Assembly (NCBI GenBank): GCA_013397115.1
Contig: VWZW01002564.1
Coordinates: forward strand, 671,053-735,052
Direction: 5' to 3'
Source: Edolisoma coerulescens
Taxonomy: Eukaryota > Chordata > Aves > Passeriformes > Campephagidae
Length of the DNA: 64,000 bases
Shown here: positions 34,980 through 48,212 of the stretch, piece after piece
How the letters are laid out: every line of letters begins with the position of its first letter
Position numbering within the stretch: position 1 is the stretch's first letter
Translations under genes and position numbers: made by a program
Notes under the pieces: model-generated
What the model was told of the DNA's origin: nothing
Database searches by the model: none
What the model saw: only the letters and a program-made list of their open reading frames with translations

Positions 34980-36660
34980 TGTGTTCAAAAAGTACTTTCA
35001 AAAGGTAAAAAGCAAAGCAAAAGAAACCACAAGAGTTATTTTACAAAACAGAGGGGAAGGTACAAATGACAAAAATAGAAGAGAGTGCACATTCTGGGAA
35101 AGGAAATGTAAAACCATAAAAAAGCAGTGGGTAATGAAAAGGTTCTTGCTAGCAGCACACAATGCATGTAAGTAATAATAAGAAAATTTTCAAACATGTC
35201 AGAAACAGAAGGTCACAGCCAGAAACTCAGTGTAGCTGATAAATGATCGAAGTGTAAGAGAAAGGCAAAGCAATAGCAGGAATGCCAAATGGATTGTTTG
35301 TCCTGGTGCTTGTTCCCATTTAGAAGGCCAATGGAGGTGCCACACTGAAAACTTTAATTGGGCAAGTCTGATGAAAGGTCTCAAACTGAAGTGACATTAA
35401 AAGCCTTTTTAAAACAAACCACTAAAACAGATAACAACAGATCAACAGGACCAGATGGCACTCACACAGGAGCTTCAGAGAAGCTCTGATATGAAATTGC
35501 CAAACTATTAACTGTGGTGAATAACCTACTGCTGAAATTGGCTTTGCTTAAATTAGCCTCAAGGTCAGAGGAAGTGGGACACGCGATGGCCACCCCGGAA
35601 AAGGTCCCCAGAAGAACCCAAAGAACTTCATACACATAACCTTGGTTTTCGTTTTAGGGGGATTTGTGAGAAGCAAGATGAAAATGAAAATTAGTGGGCA
35701 TATGGAAAAATACAAAATAATGGAGAAGAGTCAGCACAGCTTGGAAACCACAGCTCATAAATCTGTTGTTAAGGGTTTTTCTGAGAATCAGCATGCACGT
35801 AGATAAAGTTGATCCAGTAAACTCCACGTACTTGGATTTCTCCAAGCTTCTGGTGAAGTCTCTTCCTTAAATACACTAAGTTTTCATAAGGATGAAGGTT
35901 GTCTTGTGAACTAGCAATCAGTTTAAAGACAAGAAACTAAGGGCAGGAAGACCTGTCAGTCTGCACAATAGGACAAGGTCACCACCCAGGGTCACTCAGG
36001 GATGTGTGCTGGCCACATGGCAGCTCCATGGACTCACAAGTGACCTGAAAAATTATTGGAGGTGACAAAACTTGCCCAAAACTTTCAGTGGCTTGGAGTA
36101 ATCAAAATGAAAACTAATTGTGAAGAGTTACAGAAAGATCTCACGGTGCTGAATAGCTAGAGAATAAAATAATAGATGACAGCATTATCAGGTGCAGAGG
36201 AGTAGACTTAATTTTAGTGCACATAACTCTACGTGCACAGTGGTGGGCCCTGAAGAATTGCCACTGAAGGAAATGATCTTGGTGCTCAAGAAAGTTTCAG
36301 CTAAACCCACAGCAGCTGTCAAAAAGGTAAATGGATAATTAAAAACCAGCAGGAAAGAAATGAGGGAATGAAGTGGGATGTTTTGCCATTCTGTAGACCC
36401 ACGATGCACTATCATTTTGAAAGGTTCATGTTGGGCTGCTCATGGCACTACAGGGAAGACGTCAGGAGAACCAGAAAAATCAGAGAAAAAAAGGGGCAAA
36501 GCTGGCGAGAGCTTTGAAGCAATTGCTGTATGAGTAGAAATGAAAAAGACAGGGAGAGTTCAGTCTGATAGAGACAGCTGGAGAGAGAAGGTTTGACAGG
36601 GGGTGGGAAATCAAACACACCACGGAGGAAGCAATAAGCAGCGATTACTCGCCCTGCCTG
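34980..36660 (+). mobile_element. Old CR1/L3-type LINE, ORF2 reverse transcriptase part
   Basis: Although riddled with stops, the DNA follows the ORF2 region of amniote CR1/L3 LINEs in order. ACAGGACCAGATGGCACTCA (35449 on) is the GPDGIHP region. GGAGAAGAGTCAGCACAGCT (35719 on) is the GKSQHGF region. TGATCCAGTAAACTCCACGT followed by ACTTGGATTTC (35810 on) is the catalytic YLDF block. GGTCACTCAGGGATGTGTGC (35990 on) is the PQGSVLGP block. TTGGAGGTGACAAAACTTGC, TGTGAAGAGTTACAGAAAGA and AAGAAAGTTTCAGC come next, and CAATTGCTGTATGAG lies near 36520. It is collinear over about 1.6 kb, far longer than the other copies here, and much more diverged. Confidence 0.78.
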
Positions 36661-37364
36661 TACTTGGCAGCTGCTGAATCATTCAGTGCTGCTGCCCCTT
36701 CACAGGGGCGTGGGTGAGTTTGTCAGCCCTTTGCCCTGAACAAGGGGGAGCAGCCACTCACGTCCCTGCACTCAGAGCATCCCACCCAGACAAATTTACA
36801 TCGTCATTCCCAGCAGGACTGCAAAGGTCAATTTTTTTCTCCTTTTTATTTCCCTCTTCTTGCAATTCAGTGGTGCTTTGACTGGGGCTGTTGAGTTGTG
36901 AAGAGCACTGTGACCACCACAAAGTCATGGTTCACCGGGTCACCACTGATTTTCCTGTGTATTTTCAGTGTGGTTTCTGCCCAGTGAGGAGAGAACACAA
37001 TTTCTAAGGAAAAGATTTCATCTGCTCAAAGTATTTCCATTATAATATTTGCTGCAGATTGTCACCAGAATAGGAGATCTTTTTGTTTGTTCTATTAAGA
37101 TTCAGTGGCTTATGACTCTTATTAGCAAGAACACTAATCAGAAATCCTGTTTAAGCAGAGTGTCTGATGGCATTTTTGGTCATGAGACGCTATCTTGTGT
37201 GGTTGCGAAATCAGTGTTTCTTTTTTGACTGTTCGGGGCAGTTTCTTCGTGCTGCAGTTTTTTTCCCATTCAGTAACATTTTATTTGTGCTGCTTCAGCC
37301 TCCTGAAATCAGATGAAGATTTCCATGGCTGGAAAGGATGAAGCATTGTTGTGTGAACAAAACA

Positions 37365-37462
37365 GAGATTTGAGCAACCTGGTCTAGTGGAAGGTGTCCC
37401 TGCCCACGGCAGGGGTGTTGGAATGAGATGACTTTTAAGGTCCCTACTAGCCCAAATCACCC
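37365..37462 (+). mobile_element. CR1 LINE, short 3' tail
   Basis: ATTTGAGCAACCTGGTCTAG, TGGAAGGTGTCCCTGCCCAC, GGCAGGGGTGTTGGAATGAG and AAGGTCCCTACTAGCCCAAA match the CR1 3' end with moderate decay. Confidence 0.85.
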
Positions 37463-40280
37463 CCTCTCTGTCCTTACTTTTCTTTACTCTGAAAAGTGCC
37501 TTACTCATTCAGGACTCTGTTCAGATCAGCACGACTCTGTGGGGGTTGAGCCTCTGTTCAGCTCAAGGAAAGGCAGACCTGTGCCATTCAGTGCTGCAAG
37601 CACTTAGAAGTCATGTCCAGGTCCAAACTCAGATTTTCAGGCATTGACTGATGCTCACTCTTTCTGACTGAGGCTAATCTTGGGCACACAGAGTGCTGTG
37701 TGCATGACGAGAGGAGTAAAGAGCAGTCAGAAACAGATGGGTTCCCAAGATACACTGCAGGTTATCGTTTGCACCAAGTGTGGTTTGAATTCTCAAATTT
37801 CAGTGCTGCCTCTTAAGAACTCTGTGACTCCAGATGTATCCGGGGTAAAAACTCTGGGAAGCCCAGAATCAAAAGTAAGTCTGACAAAGAGATTTTCCTC
37901 CAATAATTCTTTGAGTGTTTGTAACAACACTGATTTTTGGTTTTTCTCTGTTTTTTTCCTCAGAGAAGTTATAGAACTCATATATCAATATGATAAGAAA
38001 TTAGCAAAGCTGTATGAATGAGAACTAGAGGACCTTAAGTCTAACATGTAAAACACAGAGAATTCTCAGTAAAAAGTAGTTGTAGAGAGAAGGGAGAAAC
38101 AATTCCGTTTCAGATGAGGTTTAGAGCCTTTATTCAGAGCTTTATCTAGCCCAGATTTTCTTCACAGCAAATACCAACACAATTACAGCAGTACAGAAAA
38201 ATCTCTTTAGAATGCCCATTGACAACGAGAATCTTTCCAGCTTTGCAAACCTCACACTCAGTAAACCCCTGGTTTTCACTACAGTTGATTATAAGATGAC
38301 TACAGACCAAAGAGACCCTCAGAAGATGCACTCCTAGGCCTGGTAAAGGTCTGAGCTGAACTTGAAGAAAAAATCTCCATATGTGAAGCAAGAATTAGGG
38401 TTTCTTGCAAAAAAAGAACAACTAGGAAGGTGCTGTCTATTGACTTGTAAAGTGAGCACAGGAAGAAAATAATTCCTCTGCAACAGGGCAGAAAGGCCAG
38501 CAGTGGGAAATGATGCTGTGCAGGAAGCCAAATCACCCTAGGGATGCAGGGAAGTGTTAGAATAACTTCTGGGGCTTCACAGAGAAATTCCAAGGAATAA
38601 ATACCCCCAGGTTTAGACCTGGATGAAGCTAATTGTCTCTCTAGCTTTTTATGGATTAATACCACCAAGAACTGTTGCTAACCTGACAGATTAAGGTACA
38701 TGTTGGTAATTGTAGTAGGATCCAGATATTCTGGGAAGTGCAGATCAACCTATTACTTCCCACACAGCTGCTGAACAAATTAAATGTGTGCATACGTTGA
38801 AATTTTGATTTGGTAAAAAAATAAGAATATTATTATACACTAGTTTTAGAATTTGACTTTGGATCAAATGATTTCTTCAAACTAAATGAAAGGAACAACA
38901 GGCTTATCAACAATGCTTTTGATTTTAAAGGGCAAATCTTTGTGAGGTTGGCTGTCGTGGTGTGCTTAAAAGCTTCATTGTGGGGTGGGCTTTGAAAGTT
39001 TTTGCATCTTTTATTTCATGACAATGGGGAGTTTGGATCTGGGTAAATGGGGAAGGGTGTTTAGGAAAAGGCCAAGGTCAGCAGGAGACAATAACAGCCA
39101 AATGGCCAAGAATCAAGCTGAGATAGATTTGCAAAGGATATTAATAGAAATAGTAAAAAACCCTAAACAAACAACAACTCAACCAAACAAAACCCAAAAA
39201 AAAAACCAGTATTAAAAACTTCTGGCATCAGGAAAGTGAAGAAGTGGGTCTGTCACATGGTGAGGGCAGGATGGAAATAAATACAGTCACTTTGTCACCA
39301 AAATGATACAAATATTTTGCTTTTGTTCTCAGAAGAACCAGTGAGGTATACAAACAAGAATAAAGAAGAGTGACTAGTGGGAATGGGAGCAGAAGACTGT
39401 CATTTCTCACATGAAAGACAGTTAGAAGTTGCTCAGCGTGCTTATTTCCAGGAAATGTTGGGAACAGTGGTGTCCCAGGTAGGTGAAGAAATTACACACA
39501 AACTCTGAACATCCCACCTCAAGGCAAAGGCAAAACAAAAAGAAATTATCTGACCTTACAGTGCACAGGAGTTGAGGTGGTTCAATCCAGCAATGGGCTG
39601 GTTTGAAGGGGAACCTGGGATGCTTTTAGAAGTGATTTTAGAAGGCTGGAAGAATTTCTTCCAAGAGTCTTAGGTTTTGAGAGCATAGTGCTTCAGGAAT
39701 CCTCTGTGCAAGAGTCTGAAAACTTTGCAGAAATGTTTTACCATTGCTTCACATTTCACTTTTTTTTTTCAGCAGTTTGAGACAACTCTGGAGAATAAAT
39801 AGCTGTCAGAACAGGGGCCACATCAGAGAGGTCACCACTGATCTGTAAGAGGTTTTATAGTTTGCATTCACATGTTAGCAAACGTGATAACACAGCTTTT
39901 CCCTCTTCCAGAAGGGAGCAAAGCAGTCCTACTGCCTTGCTTACCTGACTGTATCAGGCTGATCCTGCTGGGTCTCAAGGTTCCTGCCTGGTGTCTCTCT
40001 CACTGGGTGTTACCCAGCTCAGCAGGATCTTGAAATGGTTCTGCTTTTCCATAATATGCAGCAATACCATATATGATCTGCCTCTGCTCTGTTGTTCGGG
40101 TTTCTTTAAAATCTAAATGATAAGGCTATTCCCCCTGCCCCATGCCAAAGATGTTCATTTTCTAGGCTTTAATTAATTCCTGATGCATTTTAAAGATGAA
40201 AAAATTATCTGTAATGGAGAAAACACTCTGAGGTTATGTAATGAGACTCTCTTAATTTTCCTTTACCTGAAAAAACCCCC

Positions 40281-40304
40281 TTATCTTCTCTACAGAGAAG
40301 ATAA
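40281..40304. promoter_or_regulatory. Palindromic double GATA motif
   Basis: TTATCTTCTCT (40281-40291) and AGAGAAGATAA (40294-40304) are exact reverse complements with a 2-bp centre. Each arm end carries the GATA-factor consensus AGATAA (TTATCT on the other strand). Regulatory function is only an inference. Confidence 0.3.
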
Positions 40305-41051
40305 TTTTACAAAGAATAGTGACTTTTCTGAGGTGCCAGCTTGACTGATCACAGATGAAACCCAGCTGGTATAAGGGGAAGTTTCCTGTGATGGTGATGA
40401 GGGCTGGAGCAGCCAAGTACTCATTTTCTCCAAAGGATTGTGTGTGGCTTGCACATATTCTTTCTGAGCAATATTCTGATAGTCTTAATGTGCAAACTGT
40501 GCAACGGCCAAATTGTATAAATCAGTGGTTTCAGACCAGGTCACTGGTGGCTGTTAAAAGGTGTTGAGATTGAAAGGGTTTGGTTTATTTTAGGTAAAAT
40601 AAAACATGCACACACCAATGTCTTTTAGTAAGTGGAAAAAATCAGTGGGGAAAAGGGAAATATTGCCTTTTAGTTTTGCTGTGAATGAAAGATCCTGCCC
40701 AGGTGCTTGTTTGGTTTTTTGTTTTTCGGTTGGGTTTTTTTCTTCCCAGAAGGTGAAGAAGCCTTTTAATTAAAGAATGTTGAGCAGCACCTGTGTGAAT
40801 CTCCAGTGAGAGAAAACTGATTTGGGTTGCAAATTAATGTGGGATATTCTGTCACTCTGAGTAGCCCAGGGAGAGGAGGGAGGCAGAGCATGTTTGTGCT
40901 CTGGATCTTTAAAGTCACTGATCCTCTGCCACGCAGATTTTCCTGCAGATCAACTCTGATTTCTAGAACAGCAAAGCTACCAACAACTCAGCTGCAGAAA
41001 ATATTCTGCCGAGGCTTCTCCCATTTAGCATCCAAATGTTGCTTGGCAGTT

Positions 41052-41099
41052 AAAAAAAAAACAAAAAAAAAACAGAAAGAAAGAAAAAAGAAAAAACAA
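41052..41099. repeat. A-rich low-complexity tract
   Basis: Runs of A interrupted by single C and G bases, with AGAAAGAAAG units. Confidence 0.85.
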
Positions 41100-43950
41100 C
41101 CCCTCAGACACAAAAGATGTGTCTCTCATTGTATCAGCAAGCCCACATTGTCTCTCTGATATTTTGAACAAGCAACTTCCTCTTGTGTGGGTTTGCTACC
41201 ACATGGTGTAAAACAGATGCAAGAGATAATATATCCGTGCTATTATTCCAGAAATGTGAGTGCTGAAAGGATGATTCTCTCTTTTGTGGCTCGGAGAAGT
41301 TCTCACCTTCTAAAAATTATTGGAGAAGCACAAAGATTTATTTTTTTTTCCTTCCATACTACATGAATAATATGTGAGGGGAAAAGATGTCAGTTTAGCC
41401 AGAAGCATAAGAGCTACCACAGATGACTGCCTGGTCCAGAGTGAAAATAGGGATTATGAGAACTCAGTAACTTTATTGTGTAGCTGAACTATTCCACAAT
41501 TTACACAGGTTCAGGTAAAAGGAGGTAGAAGTGCCTTCAGTTTGCACAGGCACTTTTGGCCAAGTTGAACCCTGTCTGTAGCCTGTTTTTAATAATACAT
41601 ACCAGTATTTTCTACGGAAGGGATGTATTATCACACATACATATAAATATTTGAGATGAAATGTGAAAGTTGCCATTTTTTTTCAGGGAGGCCCATCACA
41701 GTTGTGACAGAAACACTCCTCTTCTTCTGAGCAGAGACAGGAATTTTCAAGGCCAGAACTTGTTTCTACAAAGCCCCTGGCAAGTAAAGCCATAAACCAT
41801 TTCTTGCTGACTACTGTGAACCATTAACTTTGCACTTACACAATCTTTCCCTGAATCAGGCTGCTCACATTTCGGCAAGCTCATGCTGGTTGCAGACCAA
41901 ATAGCAGCTGAATTATTTGTCTCTTCTTACCAAAGGGGTGGCAGATGGGTTGGATTCTACACAATCACAAAGCAAATCTGGGAAAAAAAGTGGGATCAAA
42001 TCAGGAGGCTTTTTCCCCACTCCTAGTATTTTTATTTTAATGAAGCTGCAGCACAGAGATAAAGCTTAACATCCCCCAGCAGGCACACAAATAAGGATTT
42101 GCACAGGTGATTTTCTGCCTGGACTTTGGATCAGCTTCTCTGGGCAGCAAGAGGAGCCCTTAGCTTAGGTTTACAGGTAGGGCAGGAAACTGCAGGGTCC
42201 CAAACTAGTCATGGAAGTCTTCAAGAGGACAGGGAGGGATGGGGAGATGGCACAGTTCCCGCAAAAAGAGGAGAAAAATGGTTAATTGTGGATCATCCAA
42301 AGGCAGGAGGGAAGAGGGGAAGAGCCGTGAAGAACCCAGGGAGCTATGGGTCACTCTGGTGAGCAGCAGGCATGGCACAGTGGATTTTGACAGGTCTGAG
42401 CTCTGCTAAATACCTTTTCCCTGCTCCAGGTATGCCATGACTCTGCTTCAACTCCTTCATGGTAAAAGCCCTTTCATGCCTTGCATTAAAATACGGGAAG
42501 ATGCCCAGAAAGAAGGTAGTTGTGTCTCTAATGGCTCTGAATTTCAACTTCCTGAAGAACAGAGAAGAGCCACTGAAGTTATGTTTGCTCTGTACCTATT
42601 AAGTGGAGAAAAATGACTGATAACGAAATAAAATGGTGTTCATGTCTTATATGAATGGGATATCAGAAATGATATTAAGCATTAGTGAGAATCAGGTCAA
42701 AACAGAGTAGGCACTGAACATCAGAAGGGACTCTGCAGAAGTGCTTGTTTTGAAGACAATAAAAGAAGGTTTCAGAGAGGTTTGACAGGTCACAACCTGA
42801 TGCTTCAGTCATCTTGATGGACATCTGGCTTCTTGCTACTCCGTTTTTTGCTGCTGTCACCAGATGAAGGCAGGAATGGGAAGTGCTTGGGAGAAAAGGA
42901 TCACTCACCTCATTGCTGTGACACTTTCCAAACATGGTGGGCTGTAGCTGGGATCAGGGAGGAGAAGCAGGAACAAGGGACACAGCTCACCCATTCCAGT
43001 AAAGCAGCAAGAGGAGGAGGAAGAGAAGACCTGGAAGATGAGAGAGATGGATTTGGAAAGCCGCCAACTGTTAAACCCTTTCCACCTGTTCAGCTACTTC
43101 AGATAAAGATAAGTGCTAATAAAAAAATCAGCTGGTAAGCACAATCCTTTCAGGAGCACATAAAACTATGAGTGAGGGGGCAAGCTGAGAACAGATCGTG
43201 TCTCAGAGCTATGAACCTTTTTATTTGTTTGTCTCTATGCTTTCAGGTGCAGGAAACCAGAGCAGCAGAGCTCAAAGTGATGTCTGAGGGAGATGTAAGG
43301 GATTTTTGCACTGCAGATTTGGCCCTCTGCGCTCACAGCCTGTTACAGTCATGCACAGGGAGCAGTTTGGCCAAGGACCACTCGTGTGTCGCGTGGAGAA
43401 TAAGAGACACAGGCAGCTCCTCTTCATTGGTGATGGCCAGTTGGGTTTGGATGGGCCTTTGACACCTTTTAGAAGCCAGCAATTATGGTGTGACCCATTT
43501 GCCTCAGAACTTTGCTCACTTCATCCCTCATGACTGTTAGCAAACCCTGCTGTGCTTTGTCTGTGCTTCCACGTTTGGGGATTCTTAGAGGTACCTGTAA
43601 TCCTGTTGTCCTCCTCCTGTGGGATCTGCTGTTGAGGAACCTTCCCAGATGTGCTTTTATCCAAGCACAGACCTTCTGGTCTTGGCATAAACACCTTCAT
43701 GAGTGTATCACAGCTGTCTGCTGGACCTTGGGTGCTGGCAGAGGCTGCTCTTTTCACCCTTATTTTGCTATTTTTTTTTCTGGTGATTTCAAAAACACAT
43801 CTCCATCCATGTTTTGTTCCAACCAGACTTATTTCTGTTACAAATCTCCATGTAGGAATAACTTCTCCTTGGTGGCAGACATGCTGAGTACATTTGGTTT
43901 CCCTACCACTTCCCAGCAGACGTTTTAAGATATCCCTGAGCATCTTGTAT

Positions 43951-44037
43951 TTTGTGGGGGTTTTTTTGGTTTTGTGTTTTGGTTGGTTGGTTGGTTTTGT
44001 TTGTTTTGTTGGTTCATTGGTTGATTTTTTTTTCCCT
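43951..44037. repeat. GT/T-rich tract with GGTT units
   Basis: TTTTGTGGGGGTTTTTTTGG is followed by tandem GGTT units (43981-43994) and TTTG units, ending in T9. It is strongly strand-asymmetric, with almost no C or A. Confidence 0.8.
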
Positions 44038-45910
44038 GGTCAAGGGTAATCACCTGAGTGTCAAGCAGTGATTGTGGTGGCCCTGCAAGCCAAGCCCTCT
44101 CAGCCCTTCTGCAGGCTCTGTGAGGTGAGTTTGCTCGTGCTCTGAGCTGTAGTGCTGAGCCTGAGGTCAAGATCAGTCTCTCAGTTAGGATTATTAGCTC
44201 GGACACAGCACAGTGCTGACGAAGGCTCTGCAGTTTGTCTGCCTTTGTGCACAAAACCCTTGGTGGAAAAATTCTTTGAAAACGGGCAGGAATACAGAAA
44301 GATGCGGGGATTGCAATAGGACAGCTGTACTGAGGGATTTTTGTATCTTTTCAGGGCCTGAGATGTGTAGTTGTGTCTTTGCCTTGGTCTGAGAGGGCTT
44401 TGCTGTGGTTGTACGTGGAGGGGGCAGATGGGCTCTGCCACTGCCTCTTGCTCAGGGCTGCTTTGCCCCCTACCTCTCACAGCTCAGGGGCTGCAGCTGT
44501 GAAGGAATTCTTGCACCTTCATTTTCCCTTCTTTTTTGGAGGAATTGACCTGTGCCAGTATTAGGCTGGTGTTTACCTCTCTCAGCTCTGAGATCAGGGC
44601 GTATCAGACAAATGACTTCCTAGCAGTGGTGCTGGTTTAAGCATTACTGCCATGAACTCTAATGCTCCCATGCCTACCCCGATTTTGAAGGGTTTTTTTT
44701 TTTTTGGCCTTTTTTTTTCCCCTGCAGTCAGATCAGCTTCCAGTTTCTGTCTCTCATGAGGCTGTGAGGACACTTGAGTCAGCCCTGCCTGAGGGGCTGT
44801 TACAAAGGGACAGACATCATGAGAGAGGATCAAGGGCAGCTTGTGAAACCATGGCCTCAGAGGTCAGGGAGTTTTGGTACGGACACTGCAGCTTTAAAAC
44901 AAAGAAGAGAGCAAGAGAGGCAAAAGAAAGCCAGAGATATTTCCTACATGATGTCCCAGAGGCTTGGGCCTTGGTGTTGCCCAGTTGTACCACCATAACT
45001 GCAAAAACTCTACTGCTTTCTCACAGGTCTCCCAAAGACCATGAGATCACTCTTTTCTGCCAATTTCCCCCTCAAAACTGACCAGTTTCACCCAAATTTG
45101 AGAGGTGAGTTGAAGGCACAGAGATAGTGAAGTTCCTGTGTGTATCCTCCTCTGGGAAAGACTGCAACCTGTACTGGCAGTCACTGGGTCTGTTTGACCT
45201 GTGGGAGGGTCAGTCTGTGGTCAGATGTCCAAACAATCAGCACATCTGTGGCTTGGGACTGGCCACAACAGAAACTGCCCCTGACTGAGTACATGGGAAG
45301 AGGTTGGAGGTAGGATGTGCACATCCATGGGATGCAATAGTGAGAAGACGTGAGGGGTGCTGGAGAAATCAGAGAAAAGGGGTGAATTGCAGGAGACAAA
45401 GGAAGGTAGAAGGGGATATTGTGTGAAGAGCAGAGAGAAGAGATGTAGGATGCAAGACCACAGAAAACTGAGCTTCCTCAGCTCTGCTTCTCTCAGAGCA
45501 GTGTTTATTTTCCTTAATGTCAGCTCAGGGAGCTGCAGCCACACAGCCTGTGCCTCATCAAGGATGATGAGTCAGAGGCACATTAAAATGGAGGTGTTTG
45601 GTCTCTAGCATTGCCAAGGTTTGTCTACATGTGTGGGGGCACCATTCTAGCTCTTGCAGGGTAGTGCTTGTCTGGCTTGCAGTGGGATGGCAGATTTGGA
45701 GCTGGAAACAGGTTCCTGCATTTTCGTCTTTCTTAGGACACTTTGCTGCATTAGGAAAAAGAGATTGACTTGTCAGGGCTTGTGCAGGACAGTGTGGGTA
45801 TAGAACTACGGCTGACACACCTTCGTGAGAAGGGAGTGATGAGATTCTGGCGTCTTGTTGAAGGGCACAAATTATATTAAGGAGAGCAGCCTTGGAGCAG
45901 CCTTCCAAGG

Positions 45911-46066
45911 GCCTTACAAGAAAGCTGGAGAGGGATTTTTCACAAGGACATGGAGTGATAGCACAAGTGGGAAAGAGGGAAGTTTAGGTTAGGTATTAGG
46001 AAGAAATTCTTCGCTGTGAGGGTGGTGAGGCCCTGGCACAGGTTGCCCAGAGAGGCTGTGGACAGG
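45911..46066 (+). mobile_element. CR1 LINE fragment
   Basis: CTTACAAGAAAGCTGGAGAG, CATGGAGTGATAGCACAAGT, GGTATTAGGAAGAAATTCTT, TGAGGGTGGTGAGGCCCTGG and CACAGGTTGCCCAGAGAGGC follow the penultimate CR1 3' region. The final tail is missing. Confidence 0.9.
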
Positions 46067-48149
46067 TCATTTTTGCAAAGACTGTGAGTGTCACTGTGGG
46101 TTGTTACCCAGCCTCCACTCCAACATTTCCTGTTGATAGTTGTTTTCTTCAACGAGTTATTTATTCACTATTAGCAGTAAAAAATTAACGCTGCAGTTTT
46201 GATGATGAGTGACCTGCTGAGAGTTAGAGTCAAGTTTTCTGCAGTTTAAAGTTTCTTCCAGCCAACAAGGTGCACAGAGAGAAATATTTCAAACGTATAG
46301 AACATGATACATTGCCTGCACAGATTAACTGGTCTCCAGGTATCAAAGATATTTACATTTCTTATCGCCACTGTTGTGTTTTTATGACAACCTGCTCAAT
46401 CCTTATAGCCTTACAGCAATTACTGTCACTGCTTTAGAGTTGAGGCTAATGAAATTCTTGTGGTGGCATCCACCACACATAACTCACCACAAAATTACGC
46501 TGGACATTTATGGAGTTATACAGTCAGTGCTGTAAATAAGCAGAATTTGGAATGTGCATGTGTATTTTGCCAGCCTAGGTGAATTAACTCATTAGATAAA
46601 GAAAAAAGCAGTTAACCACTCAGAGAAATTAATGCAAAAAGATTTTGATGCAGAACAGGCAAAGTGTAGAACTATAATCTTACTAATTACAGCTGCAGTC
46701 CTTGCAGTTCAGCATGGTTTTCTAGTTTGTTACTCCAATTTGGGAATATCTGCCACCAGAAAGTCATCATCACAGGTATGCAAAAGACCAACATAAATCA
46801 TCCTGACATCCATCAGTTTCGCAGTTTGATAACTTTAGTGCCCTCTGGAGTCCTCTGGTTTCAACAGTACTGCAGTATCCCTTGGCACGAGGATGGCCCG
46901 TGCTGCCTTCTTGGGGTATTTTATTTATAGTCTTAGTGCAAGATCTTTTTGAATTAACAAATTCATGTATAGTTTTTACTCTCAATATATTACAAAACCT
47001 CCTTCTCAACACAGCAGTGTGATAGTAGGGGGGAGGCTTGTTTCCTGGACATCAGAGATAAGGCACCAGATGTACTTGTGGGAAGAGTCCACTGTTTTTA
47101 GAAGCAGGTCCATGTGCAGCCTAAACAAAACTGGGACTTGTGACCTTCAAGCATAAAACCAAAAGTCAGGCCAAGGTTTGTTTAGATTTGGGTTGAGTGG
47201 TATGTCTGGGAAAGAGGAGACACCAACAACATCCCACCATTGGATTGCTTTCCCTTCACTCAGCCCCACAAAGGCAGTGGAGAGTTATTATTGACTTCTG
47301 TAAGGCTATGGCTGCACCTGGAAAACTTATCCAAATCATAAGCTCTCTGCAGTAAATAGTAATACTAAATAAAAAGAAATGTTATCTACTCTTTTTAGCC
47401 TGTGTATTTCAAAGCTGCTTTGCAAAGGAGAGAAACAATATACAGCTATAGCAAAACGGAAGAAAAAAAATCCCACACTATTGAAATTTTTCATATACAT
47501 TTTTCCTTTCCTCTTGTGACTGCATTTGAAAAGCAAAGCAGGGAAATTCTCTGAAGAGCCTTGAATAAAAGCCAATTTTAAAGCAGAATCCTCCATATGG
47601 ATCTACTGGGTTTTAGGCAGTGCAACCCATATTACCTTCAGAAGAAATGTCAGAGCAACCCCTCCATAGCTATTTAGCCCTCCCAATCAAACCCTCTGCA
47701 AGACTAGGCATGAACAACCTTATGCCAGGGGTGTTAAACTCCAATGTGTGACTCTGCAATCCAACAACAGGCTTACATGAATATTATGAAATTATTATTT
47801 ACATTGCAGTAATTCCCAGGTACTCCAGTTGAGAGCAGAGCCCCCATAGTGCTGCTCAATTGTAGACTGAAGTTCAATTTAGGCCCTGGAGAGCAGCCTT
47901 CTGAAGCTAAAAAGAGAGTCCCTGCTGCTGTACAGACGGAAGTTTAATTGCCTTCTGCTTGGGTGTGCTGCATTGTCCCCGCTGAGGGTACAGCCCAGAG
48001 GAGCTGGGACAGAACAGGGATAAATGCCAAGGGCTCGGGCTGCTTCTGTGCTCAAGCCATGTGCATTTCCCCACCCTTTTCAATATGCCACAGCAATCTT
48101 GTCCCACATCACCCTCCCATTCCTCTGTGTCCTCTTTGAACCTCCCTTC

Positions 48150-48212
48150 TGGGGGTTTGGACTGGTTGACCTTTAGAGGTCCCTTCCAACCCAAACCATT
48201 CCATGATTCTGC
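48150..48212 (+). mobile_element. CR1 LINE, minimal 3' tail
   Basis: GGGGGTTTGGACTGGTTGAC, TTTAGAGGTCCCTTCCAACC and CAAACCATTCCATGATTCTG are the last 60 bases of CR1. Confidence 0.88.

Larger units (their letters stand above)
36661..45910. other. Intergenic, no gene recognised
   Basis: Apart from a CR1 tail at 37365-37462 I recognise no gene. Low-complexity tracts are an A-rich run at 41052-41099 and a GT/T-rich run with GGTT repeats at 43951-44037. A perfect 11-bp palindrome with two GATA motifs lies at 40281-40304. Confidence 0.5.
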
